Positions 8,758 to 18,987 of a stretch of 32,655 bases of DNA are shown piece by piece. The notes beneath the pieces are model-generated. The model was not told the DNA's origin. It did not search any database and saw only the letters and a program-made list of their open reading frames with translations. A program made the translations under genes and the position numbers. The stretch is from contig BFEA01000245.1 in the NCBI GenBank assembly GCA_003427395.1, positions 1,186,376 through 1,219,030 on the forward strand, given 5' to 3'. This DNA is from Chara braunii. Taxonomy: Eukaryota > Streptophyta > Charophyceae > Charales > Characeae. Every line of letters starts with the position of its first letter. Position 1 is the stretch's first letter.

Positions 8758-9123
8758 TTATCGATGTCCCAGGGTGGCAGGGTCCACGTCCATGCCATGT
8801 CCAAAGTGCGGAGAACTCGCCCAAACCTCAAGAAAGTCTTGCACGTGAATGACTTCGTCGTGACCTGGCGACAAAAGGACGAAGAAGGGCAAAGCCATCG
8901 CACCCGCGCCGTAGCCCCCGAATAACCTCCCAGCGAACTTGCACCCTTTTGCTAGCTCGTCGACGGAACTATCACTTCTATAAAGCTTCCAGAAAGTGAA
9001 CTTGAAAATATCATCGCCTGCGTCGGCCCACTCAAGGACGGACCCGGCGAGACAAATTGTATCACCGCGACTGGCGACGTAGACGACCGGCCCGCATCGT
9101 GGTTTCAACGGGTCCGAGGCGTC
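8758..9123 (-). CDS. Upstream exon-like ORF of the minus-strand unit
   Basis: The frame is open from just after an in-frame TAG whose AG could be a splice acceptor (CTGCTAG/GACGCC at about 9123) to a stop at 8758. The translation looks globular: CGPVVYVASRGDTICLAGSV, LEWADAGDDIFKFTFWKLYR, CKFAGRLFGGYGAGAMALPF, HDEVIHVQDFLEVWASSPHF. It has no ATG at the 5' end, which fits an internal exon. It overlaps the untranslated extension of the next ORF. The function is unknown, and the pattern of a small beta-rich domain is only a guess. Confidence 0.45.
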   Translation of the reverse strand, partial: DASDPLKPRCGPVVYVASRGDTICLAGSVLEWADAGDDIFKFTFWKLYRSDSSVDELAKGCKFAGRLFGGYGAGAMALPFFVLLSPGHDEVIHVQDFLEVWASSPHFGHGMDVDPATLGHR

Positions 9124-10430
9124 CTAGCAGGCCCAGTCCATTTACCAGACACGCTTGCTGTAGTCGCACCACAAGTTGTGAGTCCCTCGTTGTTCCTCCC
9201 TGCCGACCCCCCCCCCACTCGTGCCCATGACCGGTGTCGACGTCGTCCTTCGAGGCTCCTCCCCATGCGGGGCAGGACCACGAGCGGAGTGCGGTTCTCC
9301 GTGAGTAGCTGTTCCTTGAAACACGCGAAGCAATGGAACATACGTCCACTCAAGACACTCAGCGCACACAAGACGGGGCGAGCGAAAACTCGAGCACGTC
9401 CCAACATCAAAGTCCACCCACAGAACCTACGAAGACGATGATTCACAAACACCCAAAGAACATGAAGCGCAATGATTATACGATGCGGGTAGACCATTGG
9501 CCTGATCGCGAAGGAGGGCACGCGCCAGCTTCGGATGAATCCGAAGCATGGAAATGCCAAGACGGCGACCAAGGAAAAGGCGTCTGGAGAACGTGATCAT
9601 GACGCCCGATTGCATCAGTGATCGACTGGGGTACACGGCAACAGGGCGTAAATTGGCAATCATATTGCTAAACCGTTGATCCAAATGGATCCGAACCGGC
9701 TAGGGGCGAATGGTCGAAGGCGATGGAGCAGAGACAATGTGTAAACTCCGGCGTGTTCGGATTCATCCGAACTTCGCAAGCGGAAGGTCGTCTTGGCCCG
9801 GAAGCCATCTACGGCCGTGTGTTTCGGATTCATCCGAAGTTATTTTTCCGTGGGACCCTTAAGCACGTATGCGCCCCACGCTAAACGACGACCACTACCT
9901 GTTCCCACTTCATGCTCGAGACTTTCAGAAAAACAACCGATTTATTCCACGTTGAACCGACGCTGGGTTATGCCCCTGGTGTGCTCGGACGTTGCGATGT
10001 CCTTTTCATTCTGGAAAACGACGATCCGAGAAGTGAGAAAAACAATTGCAGAAGAACCCCGTGGGAAGGTTCGGATACATCCGAACTTGAATGAGGGACA
10101 AGGTCGACGTCAGACATCGTCGCCACTTACCTTGTAGTACGGATCCACCCGAGCTCCAACGAGGCGGGGCTCGGTGCGGCAGAATTGCGCGACATGGTAG
10201 TCGTGTGGTTCGGATTCATCCGAGCTCCGAAACGGAGTGAAGGGATCCGTCCTAATTGAGCGAAAAGGTGGCCGCGAGGTAGTCTGGATCGATGCGAGGC
10301 AGATGCGTGCCCTTAATGTTGTCGGAACCGTCAATGTCCTTTCAGTTGCAAAGACGCATGATCGACAGGTACGAAAACTCATGCCCAAAGAAAATCGACG
10401 GAAGGTCCAAAAGCATCCGAGTGTGATGTG
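9124..10430. repeat. Gene-poor stretch with scattered CGGATNNATCCG palindromes
   Basis: I see no convincing gene here. Perfect palindromes occur at 9532-9543, 9758-9769, 9825-9836, 10072-10083 and 10211-10222, with a degenerate copy at about 10139-10151. Several short ORFs translate the palindrome as CFGFIRS, SDESE or RIHPN, and these are products of the repeat rather than proteins. Confidence 0.75.
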
Positions 10431-11560
10431 CAAGACTGCATAGTGGTAACCCTGACGGTTAATGGATGCATGTCTGATGTGCGACCCTGGTTTGGCGCGG
10501 TCTCTCTCGCACAGCAAAGTTCGCGTAATTCGAAGTGCAGAGGGGGAACACCGGTACCTTGGGCGGCTGGTATGGCTAAAAAATAACATGACGTCCTTCA
10601 GCCGAGTTTCGAAATCAGATTAATCCGAAGCACATTGGCGAAGTTCGGATTTATCCGAAACACACGACGAAATCAACACCGGGGGTGGGCGCATCGTCAG
10701 TGTGGTTCGGATACATCCGAAGCTCGACGACGTGGTTCGGATCAATCCGATCATGAGACCGGAGGAACGACGCCGTGGTTTGTTGTCGCCATCCCAGCCA
10801 TTTGTGGTGTGCAACGCTGCATAGTGGCAACCCTGACGGTTGATGGATGCATGTCTGATGTGCGATCGTGGTTTGGAGCAGGCTCTCTCGCATAGCGAAG
10901 TTTGCGTAATCCGAAGTGCAGAGGGGGAACACCGGTACCTTGGACGGCTGGTATGGCGACAACATAACATCGCGTCCTTCAGCCGAGTTTCGGAATCGGA
11001 TTAACCCGAAGCACATGGGCGAAGTTCGGATTTATTCGAAACACACGACGAAATCAACACCGAGGGTGGGCGCTTCGTCAGTGCGGTTCGGATACATCCG
11101 AAGTTTCGACGAGGTGGTTCGGATTAATCCGATCATGAGACCGGGGGAATGACCCCCTGGTTTGTTGTCGCCATCACAGCCGTTTGTGGTGTGCAAGACT
11201 GCATAGTGGTGACGCTGGCGGTTGATGGATGCATGTCTGATGTGCGACCCTGGTTTGGAGCGGGCTCCCTCGCACAGCGAAGTTCGCGTAATCCAAAGCA
11301 CAGAAGGGGAACAACGGTACCTTGGACGGCTGGTATGCCGACAACATATCATGGCGTCCTTCAGCCGAGTTCCGGTATCGGATTAATCCGAAACACATGG
11401 GCGAAGTTCGGATTTATCCAAAACACACGACGAAATGAACACCGAGGGTGGGCGCTTCGTTAGTGTGGTTCGGATACATCCGAAGCTCGACGAGGTGGTT
11501 CGGATTAATCCGATCATGAGACCGGGGGAATGATGCCCTGGTTTGTTGTCGCCATCCATG
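10431..11560. repeat. Three-unit tandem array, about 382 bp period
   Basis: The anchor CAAGACTGCA (CAACGCTGCA in unit 2) starts units at 10431, 10812 and 11194, so the periods are 381 and 382 bp. Each unit contains, in order, a ATGGATGCATGTCTGATGTG block, a GGTACCTTGG block and four or five palindrome sites. Perfect copies are at 10646, 10708 and 10738 (unit 1), 11089 and 11120 (unit 2), and 11379, 11471 and 11501 (unit 3). Corresponding sites keep the same central dinucleotide (AC at 10708, 11089 and 11471) or nearly so (CA, TA, TA), so these came from unit duplication. Homology ends near 11560. Confidence 0.9.
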
Positions 11561-11656
11561 CCATCCGAGCAGGCAGTCTTGGCCTGCTGTAGTTCGGGTT
11601 TATCCAAACTCCACACGTGGTGTCGTGATCCTTGTGCGTTTAAGACGGGCGTGGCT

Positions 11657-11668
11657 CGGATGCATCCG
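11657..11668. repeat. Solitary CGGATGCATCCG palindrome
   Basis: A perfect copy with CTCGGATGCATCCGAA flanks, lying outside the 382-bp array. Confidence 0.9.
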
Positions 11669-11869
11669 AATTAGACACGGGCGGTGCTAATACGTTCGAC
11701 CACCGGAGGATGGTGTCGACACGTGTCGATTGGCTGACGGGTGGTTTCATAGGGTTTAATGTAACAGGTGTCATATTACAGAACGGACCTATGATGGACA
11801 TGCACGTGTCAGCGACACAGGCGAACGAGAAGCAGAGTTGACCAAGAGAATCATATCCTGTCTTCATAC

Positions 11870-13029
11870 ACCGCGATCCCGAGCGTCCCATCCAAGTGAT
11901 GACAAGGACAAGATTTCGCTGCCACGTGTCGAGCTAGATAGAGGGGGAACAAAGGTAGTTCGATACGCGTGTGCGAGAAAGGGAAACATTGACGAAGCCG
12001 GGAGATGATCGTGTGAAGAATGTGCAGACAAGAAACGGGCTGTTGAAAAAAGAAACTGACGGGACTCATGTCAAAAAAAAAAAAGAAATCCAAACGAAAG
12101 ACACGACACAAGAGATGACACACGCAAAATATCGACGACAAACACGTAGAAAATAAAGAGAGAAATCAGAACGGAGGAAACGTCAAAATCTGCAAACATA
12201 AAGAACACGAAAGACGAGCATTGTGAAGCAGGGGGATCCTATTCTCTAATGCCTTTTCGTTTTCATCACTCGCCTTCTTCGTTTGGCCTGTTCATCTTTG
12301 TCATTCGTCTTCTTCCCATGTAGTGACAAAGATGAGAAATTATGAGAAGAAGGCGAAGGACAAAGACGAACCGACAAAACGAAGAAGGCGAATGACAAAG
12401 ACGGAAAGGTATGAGAGAAGAGGATACCCCTGTCTTTCAACGGAAAACGAGGAAGACACCTCGAACCCGGGCGTCCCGATCCACGTCATGACAAGGAGAA
12501 GATTCCGCTGCCACGTGTCGAGCTGGTTAGAGGGGGAACAAAGGTGGTTCGATACGCGTGTGCGAAGACAGGAAACATTGACGAGTCCGAAAGATAACCG
12601 TGGGAAGAGTGTGCGAATAAGAAACGGGCTGTTGAAAAAAGAAATGGACGGGACGCATGTCAAAAATAAAGAGCGAAATCCGAACGAAACACACGACACG
12701 AGAGATGACACACACAAAATATCGACGACAAGCACGTAGAAAATAAAGAGAAAACAAAACGGAGGAAACGTCGAAATCTGCGAAGATAAAGAACACGAAA
12801 GATGAGCTTTGTACAGCAGGGGGATCCTCTTCTCTAATACCTTTTCGTTTCCATCATTCGCCTTCTTCGCTCGGCCCGTTCGTCTTCGTCATTCCTCTTC
12901 TTCCCATATACTGACATAGACGAGAAGATATGAGAAGAAGGCGAAGGACAAAGACAGACCGACATGACGAAGAAGGCGAATGACAAAGACGAAAAGGTAT
13001 GGGAGAAGAGGATACCCCCGTCTTCCAAC
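11870..13029. repeat. 589-bp tandem duplication with fold-back arms
   Basis: Unit 1 (about 11870-12440) and unit 2 (about 12459-13029) align with a 589-bp offset: GAGCTAGA at 11931 matches GAGCTGGT at 12520, and the ATACCCC blocks near 12424 match those at 13013. Each unit ends in an inverted repeat of arms about 70 nt long: 12250-12320 with 12341-12411, and 12838-12909 with 12929-13001. Arms are built from short TTCGCCTTCTTC/GAAGAAGGCGAA words. Lys/Arg/Glu-rich and Phe/Ser-rich ORFs across it are translations of the two strands of the fold-back, not genes. Confidence 0.85.
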
Positions 13030-13465
13030 GCTCTTCCAGTGTGCTCCTTCGTATAATCGGTTCTTCTGTTCATCTTTCCCGTCTGCTTTGGGGCATATTA
13101 GACGCACGCGAAATGGAGAAAAACGAAATATACGCACGCAAGCACAATTCGTGTTTCCGTGCGTTTATTTCGTTATTCTTCGTGTTGCGTGCATCTACTA
13201 TGTCCTTCGTTTTCTTTTTCGTGCGTCTATTACATCGTTTTCGTTCTTCGTCTTCTTCTCATATCTTTCCTGCGATTGATCGGAGACGATGGGCTGTTGT
13301 TTGCGTGTGCGTTGATCACATGCCCCGAACGCAAGGCCCGATCACTAATCCCCCTAACCTGCCCCGATCGCACAACATACGCGGTGTAAGAAATCCCTGT
13401 TCGTAGGAGACCACTCCAGCCGATCACGTCAAATTATATTTTTCCACTTCTTTGAGATCGGGTGA
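13030..13465. other. Pyrimidine-biased spacer, no gene seen
   Basis: The plus strand is rich in TTCGT/TTCTT words (13139-13270), followed by an ordinary spacer up to the GA tract. ORFs here read as Phe/Ser/Arg low complexity. No credible feature. Confidence 0.6.
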
Positions 13466-13703
13466 CGAGAGAGAGAGNNNNNNNNNNNNNNNNNNNNNNN
13501 NNNNNNNNNNNNNNNNNNNNNNNNNNNNNNNNNNNNNNNNNNNNNNNNNNNNNNNNNNNNNNNNNNNNNNNNNNNNNNNNNNNNNNNNNNNNNNNNNNNN
13601 NNNNNNNNNNNNNNNNNNNNNNNNNNNNNNNNNNNNNNNNNNNNNNNNNNNNNNNNNNNNNNNNNNNNNNNNNNNNNNNNNNNNNNNNNNNNNNNNNNNN
13701 NNN

Positions 13704-13764
<61 letters not shown>
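13466..13764. repeat. (GA)n microsatellite spanning an assembly gap
   Basis: GAGAGAGAG precedes a run of N from 13478 to 13703 (226 N), and (AG)n continues from 13704 to about 13764. The gap size is probably an estimate. ORFs crossing it contain only unknown residues and Arg-Glu or Leu-Ser repeats. Confidence 0.95.
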
Positions 13765-13767
<3 letters not shown>

Positions 13768-13809
13768 CACCTTTTTCGTCATTGTGTTAGAAGCGCTGCG
13801 GGATGGCAA

Positions 13810-14110
13810 CGTCGTCGTCGACTTGGGAGATGGCCACGAGGTAGATGGCGACACGAGGGAGATGGCCACGAGGGAGATGCCAACTTCGGAGATGGCCGCG
13901 CGGAAGATGGCAACGCCTGAGATGGCCGCGCGGGCCATGGCAATGCGTGAGAAGGCGAGGCGAGATATTTTGACGTGCCGACGGGGTCACGTGGGATATA
14001 GCCGCGCGAGAGATGTCGACGCTGGAAATGGCGACACGGGAGATGGCGATGCCGGAGATGGTGACGCGGGAGATGGGAACGGGGGAGATGGCGACGCGAT
14101 GCCAATGCCG
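13810..14110. repeat. Degenerate minisatellite, about 18-bp GAGATGGCNACGCG unit
   Basis: Variants of GAGATGGC(C/G)ACGCGG recur about every 18 bp, in two blocks separated near 13950-14010. One plus-strand frame reads as GDGDAG hexapeptides and another as REMAT repeats. Because several frames stay open, this is more likely repeat DNA than a coding exon. Confidence 0.8.
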
Positions 14111-14199
14111 GCGGCTAGAGCGGACGGTGAAGGCGCGATGCTTGCGACAACAGACTTGTGGCGCAAATTCGCGGAATGTTATCGTCGTCGTTCAAATGG

Positions 14200-14211
14200 C
14201 GGATGCATCCG
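14200..14211. repeat. Solitary CGGATGCATCCG palindrome
   Basis: A perfect 12-bp copy whose outer flanks (GG and TG) do not extend the symmetry, unlike most copies. Confidence 0.85.
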
Positions 14212-14365
14212 TGCGGGCCCTGAAAGGACAGGTGGGCGGGAAACTTTCCGCGAACGGGTGCATGGGAATCGTGGATAGGTTGCGATCGGGCGGGTGCAAT
14301 ACGCGCGGAGGGGGGACATTTCAAGATGGGCCCTGTGAAATTGTCATTTGCCGGGAAATTTTCGT

Positions 14366-14397
14366 TCGGAGGCCGCGAACACATTTGCGGCCTCCGA
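14366..14397. repeat. 11-bp perfect hairpin
   Basis: TCGGAGGCCGC at 14366-14376 pairs exactly with GCGGCCTCCGA at 14387-14397 across a 10-nt loop. No associated gene is evident. Confidence 0.7.
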
Positions 14398-14796
14398 TAA
14401 ACATACGTGGGCGGGAATGTTCTCGGTAGCTGCTCCATACCGGCGGTCGATTGACCCCGATCGAGCGGTTGGAACAGGGCAGCCGTCCCTCAACGGTCAC
14501 GGACAGGGCGATTTCCAGACGGGACGGTCCGAAAAAAATGGGAGGGCCCACCCTATGACACAGCTCCCAACGCGACCCCCGGTCAGCAACGCACGTGCCA
14601 TTTCGCAGCACGAATCGGACCGGGGTGCTGTCAATCTCATTCGCTGGTGTCATCGTTTTCGTGTTCTACCACGGCAACGCGTCCGCCATCGCTAGAAGAC
14701 GCCCACCATCATATCGCTGGCCACAAGCGTTGTCACAACGTCATTATACCGCACAATCGTCGATAGCTGCCGGCGCTTACGAAAACGGCACGTGAC

Positions 14797-15030
14797 ATGC
14801 GACCTTGCGTGCGACCTTGCTTGCGACCTTTCATGCGACCTTTCGTGCGACTCTGCGTGCGACCTTGCGTTCGTGCATCCGTTTGAGGGTTTTATCGGCT
14901 CACAGGTCAGTAAAACGCCCACGTCCTCCACCCGGCCCCCGTAACTCTCCCAAGGCCCTACGTCTTCTCGTCGCCCGTCCACATCTTCTTCCCCCCTTCT
15001 CATCGCCCGTCCACATCTTCTTCCCCACTC
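14797..15030. repeat. 12-bp minisatellite and a 33-bp duplication
   Basis: From about 14797 to 14873 the word GCGACCTTGCGT recurs with a 12-bp period in six degenerate copies. Near 14972 and 15005 the word CGCCCGTCCACATCTTCTTC is duplicated with a 33-bp offset. No gene in 14400-15430 is convincing. Confidence 0.75.
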
Positions 15031-15579
15031 AATGCCAGCTCTTGTTTCCCATTTTCCCGGAAAGTTCGAAATGCAGTTGCCCGCACAACTTCGTTTGCCT
15101 TGTCATGTACACACGCGACGATCGCCGCACGATCTCGACATGCGATGGCGCACACATGTCAGTCCACGTCACAAGTCTTCCCCACTCGCGTCAACTGATC
15201 AGAGGAAGTAAGGAGCTACGGACATATGCTGACGTGTTCGTCTCTTGAATGACGTCGCCAAAAGGCAATAGTTTGGGTCTTTCATCGGACGCCCCGGACG
15301 ACCACATCTGACAAGTAGGCGACGTCGCAAGGCCATTGGTCTTGGTGTCCGCGATGTCGCCTCCTGACCCACTTGACGATCCCCTATTCCTGTGGACTGT
15401 ATTATTCACGCACTCTTTGTGATGTCATTGTGGTGATCCCATCACCTTATGCTCTTGTTATCGGACAAGCTGCGCGCCAAACTCACACGTTGAAAGCATG
15501 TGCTCCTTATCGAACCCAGACGCGCACCGCGAAGATCTATCGCCCGTCTCGAACCAACTTCTCGCTGCACTGAGGATGC

Positions 15580-16020
15580 AACCCGACACCGACCGTCACA
15601 CACCTCACCCGCTTTCGCCATGTTCCACGAAGACCCGTCGCGGACGACCAACAGTTTGGGAGCCATGACAACTACCTCGATCTCGCCCGTTCACGAATAT
15701 ATGCCGCCAGATCAACGACGTAGTGAGGATGTTGTGGTCGCGCCATGGAACTTACAAATCGGCTTGCAGACGCAGCCTGCGTAGCGCGGGTCTTGTCGTT
15801 TTCCAGATCTTGTGACGGCTATCCCTTGTCATCCCGTGTGCCTGTCGACTGGACGCTGCGCGTTAAACTATCACAATACATGCATCCCCAACAACTAACT
15901 GCAACGTGTCGCCCTTTGCCACACAAAAGCCAGCACGCAGAAACGCACTCGACACCGGGCATCACACACCTGACGCGCATTGTCGACATTGCACGAAGAC
16001 CCGTCACGCGCAGCGAAGAT
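15580..16020. repeat. Diverged direct repeat of about 70 bp, twice
   Basis: About 15586-15650 and 15949-16014 share CGACACCG, CACACACCT and CACGAAGACCCGTC in the same order. On the minus strand both read as a similar peptide (RDGSS, then CDGRCRV or CDARCRV). This could be a diverged exon duplication or non-coding repeat DNA. The rest of 15030-16300 shows no supported gene. Confidence 0.5.
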
Positions 16021-16311
16021 GGAAGGAGCGTTGTCATGTTCCATCGTGAACCCACAACATCGGTATAGCATCGCCTTCCATGCACCATCCCATTGCAAAA
16101 GCCAAGAATTGGACACGCCACATTCCGACGTGGACATGGTTGTTGACAACGATGGCATGTTCCAATCTCTGTTGAAGTCAGTCGTCAATCATTTCGTGGA
16201 GAAATCACAGATTGACACCCTGCAACCTGTGATTAATCCGAGTCGTTCTTTCCGGACACGGTGAGGGTGGTTTGGGGATTAACCCCTCTGCATTGGCCTT
16301 CTACTCAAGTC

Positions 16312-17136
16312 CGGATGTATCCGAACTACATACGAGAAGGGGCTAGGAACGACACTCCAGGGTTCTGTTCGTATTTTGTTCTTCCGCACGGGGGATGCAT
16401 GTCATCAGGAAAGACGTCTTGTTTCCGCCAGGATCCCACTTGTGCGAAGTAGTTCGGATGGATCCGAGTCACATGATCGCTGTCTCGGGAAGTCCCGCCG
16501 GTAAGAAGTTCGAAAATTAGGAAACTGAACCGTCCGAACCGGTGTCGGATGAATCCGCACCACACCCCTCCCAGGCGGTGCGAAGTCTCACGGGGAGGGG
16601 ATGACAACGGTTTACGCAAATTTTGAATCGGATTCATCCGGACCAGGATTCTTGACGAGCACGCAACAGACGACGACAAAGGAGTTCTACCTTCGTGATC
16701 CTTCCCTACTCTTCCGCTCGTTTATATGACTCGGATGCATCCGAGCAATAACCGAAGAGGCGCGCCTGAAGGGATTTTCCTTTTCATTAAGTTGTGTTTT
16801 GTTCACCAGCTCGCGCACATTGCCGGTGGAGGGGGCACGTGGCCGACGAAGGGGACACGACGTCGTTTGATTCCGGGTGCATCTCGACGACCCTTATTAA
16901 CAAATTCCCTGTCTCTATAAACAGCATCGTCGAAATGCCAGCGAGGACAACCTCCAGGATAGACCGCCGAAGGGCTGACACTGCAAAGCGCGGTGTGCTC
17001 AGCTGCCCGTGACTTTTGTCCATAAGCTAGTTCGGATTAATCCGGACCACTACCCTGGGTGCGGCGTGAGGTCTGGGCGGGAGTGACTTTGCTGAACACG
17101 GAAATGGTTCCGCTGACCCGTACTCGGATGGATCCG
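16312..17136. repeat. Dense palindrome cluster (seven perfect sites)
   Basis: Perfect CGGATNNATCCG copies lie at 16312-16323, 16455-16466, 16546-16557, 16629-16640, 16732-16743, 17033-17044 and 17125-17136. Central dinucleotides are GT, GG, GA, TC, GC, TA and GG. The sequence between sites is not obviously repeated, so these look like independent sites rather than one amplified unit. No gene is supported here. Confidence 0.9.
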
Positions 17137-18066
17137 AACTATACCCTTCCCGGCGACCCTAGGTCTCACAGGATGTGGCTAAAGACGGGAAGGGGCTTCG
17201 CCTTCTAATTGGACATCTGCCATGATTGTGAATGCGGTGCATCCCCACGGGGATTCTTGACGTGAAATTGAACATTGCTGCATCTTCGATGCGAACAAAT
17301 GTGGAGAAAGTAAAATCTCCATACGAGTTACATCCCTCTTGTCATGCCTTTTGCAATGGGTCTGGCCCTGTCGTGTTGTCGACGCGTTTCGATCTTGGAC
17401 GACCTTATGTGTGGGAGTTGTGTTCGCAAGGGAACATCGTGTCGGGTTTGGATGAGCTTTTGTCTAATGTAGGAGTTTGACATGAGTCACCGTTTGTGTG
17501 GGTCTACGACTTGAATCAGCTTATGTGTAGGACTTCGGTTGGACTTATGTCCGACATGTTATTTTTTCACCTAGGGCTTGTTCGTAGTGCGACTTGGGGC
17601 GTGTCATGTAGACTATGCAGCGTCGTTGTGTTGTTTCGCTTTTCCCAAAAATATCCAGAGTCACAAATTGTGTTCACGAGGGCGTGTGTCATTCGACTAC
17701 TCCCCTCCGCTCCATGTACTTTGCGGCGTGGGATTGGATGACTTTTGGAAAGCCCACATCTGCTTTGCAACGTGTCCTCGCTTGACTTCTTGAAAATCCT
17801 CCACGGACTTTCTGCGTTTTGGAAAGCCTCTGTGTGCTTTGCAATGCGGGATGGAATGGTCGTCCGCGTCGAGTGATTTCTGCAAAGGCCTTCGTTTACT
17901 TCGCGACTTGCGATTGGGACTTCGATGAGGGCCTTGTCGACACAAAGTGCGGGACGTGACGACTGGCTGTTCGCCTCACCAGGGGAGATATCATTTGCCA
18001 ATCTTATTTACGACGGTCTACACGTCCGTATGTATGTCTATGTGTGCGTGATGTGTAGGGTGCGTA
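17137..18066. repeat. Spacer with weak about 72-bp tandem repeats
   Basis: TTTTGGAAAGCC followed by TGCTTTGCAA recurs near 17745 and 17817, with a weaker copy near 17890. I see no convincing gene. Short ORFs overlap on both strands without domain-like content. Confidence 0.45.
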
Positions 18067-18987
18067 ATGTCGTCGGGACCTTCGACAAGCATCAGCATGA
18101 CTCCCNAGAAACACATGCGCTTAGCACATCCGTTTTCTCCTTGTGCAAAATCGGTGCGGCACCATGACGGTGAGACGTCGACCGACGGAGCATCCAAGGA
18201 GGACTTCGAAGACGACCCGTGGATTACCGTCGTCCCGTACATGAATCGGCATATCGACGAATGCGACGACAATGATTGGAAGGCGATGGAGCGTGCCTGC
18301 CCTTGGGCAAGCCATTACAAGTTTGCGAACATGTTAGAGTTCGGGAGCCTCATTGCACTGTCTGATGGTGTCCTCCAACCAAAAATCCTTGACGATAAGC
18401 GTAAAACGATTCGCTGTCGTAGCAGGTGGAGCTGGAGCAGTCGCCTCGACCGCGAGTACATCACATCTTCGCCACGAACTTGGGGAAGTTCGCAGAAGCA
18501 AGAGTTGCTGGACTGCGCTCGTCATTGTTCATTCTTGGAACACTACCCACCTCGCTGCCCAAGGAACTCTCCACAAGCTATATCATATTGTTGTGTGCGG
18601 TTGACTCATGACGGATGTCCTTTCGCCACGGCGGTGATGTCTCAGCCCGATGTAGATGGGCGGTCAGATTTGGTGAGAGCAGGTCAGGTCAGAGTTTTAT
18701 CATTGTGGTGTGAGGTGGAAGAGAAAGTGACGGACATACGAGACTCTATAGGGAATTCCTTAGCACGACGAGGACGGTTTGTTAGGATGAAATACATGTC
18801 CGTATTTTTGGGCGATGCAACGGTCCACAAACCGCAGAGCCACGTATACGGATCATCTATGAATGCCATGTACGGCTTCGGTTCACGACCTCGACCGCGG
18901 GAAACCCCATATGTCACAAGATCTGGACGTGTTGTCAAACCTCTTGTCCAAGGGAGAAGGAGAATCCCTCATGCTGACAGTAGTTAA
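18067..18987 (+). CDS. Unrecognised ORF, first third looks coding
   Basis: An ATG at 18067 opens 306 codons with one unknown base at 18106. The first about 110 residues look protein-like (DDPWITVVPYMNRHIDECDD, DWKAMERACPWASHYKFANM, EFGSLIALSDGVLQPKILDD). Beyond about 18400 the translation becomes irregular and two overlapping plus-strand frames look equally good, suggesting an exon end, a frameshift or chance openness. No family recognised. It lies upstream of the DUF7869-type gene on the same strand, but a shared gene cannot be shown. Confidence 0.35.
   Translation: MSSGPSTSISMTPXKHMRLAHPFSPCAKSVRHHDGETSTDGASKEDFEDDPWITVVPYMNRHIDECDDNDWKAMERACPWASHYKFANMLEFGSLIALSDGVLQPKILDDKRKTIRCRSRWSWSSRLDREYITSSPRTWGSSQKQELLDCARHCSFLEHYPPRCPRNSPQAISYCCVRLTHDGCPFATAVMSQPDVDGRSDLVRAGQVRVLSLWCEVEEKVTDIRDSIGNSLARRGRFVRMKYMSVFLGDATVHKPQSHVYGSSMNAMYGFGSRPRPRETPYVTRSGRVVKPLVQGRRRIPHADSS

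Noticed and set aside
10635-11463. Many 70-120-aa ORFs containing FGFIRS, RIHPN or DKSEL
   Set aside because: These peptides are translations of the palindrome in different frames, and homologous ORFs recur simply because the unit is tandemly repeated.
10431-11560. CRISPR-like array
   Set aside because: Units are 382 bp with diverged content, not short repeats with unique spacers, and the genome is eukaryotic.
12323-12739. Lys/Arg-rich ORFs on both strands of the 589-bp duplication
   Set aside because: Both strands are open because the DNA is a fold-back of simple words; the peptides mirror the repeat.
13429-13938. Long ORFs through the N gap with Arg-Glu or Leu-Ser repeats
   Set aside because: They are translations of unknown bases and the GA microsatellite.
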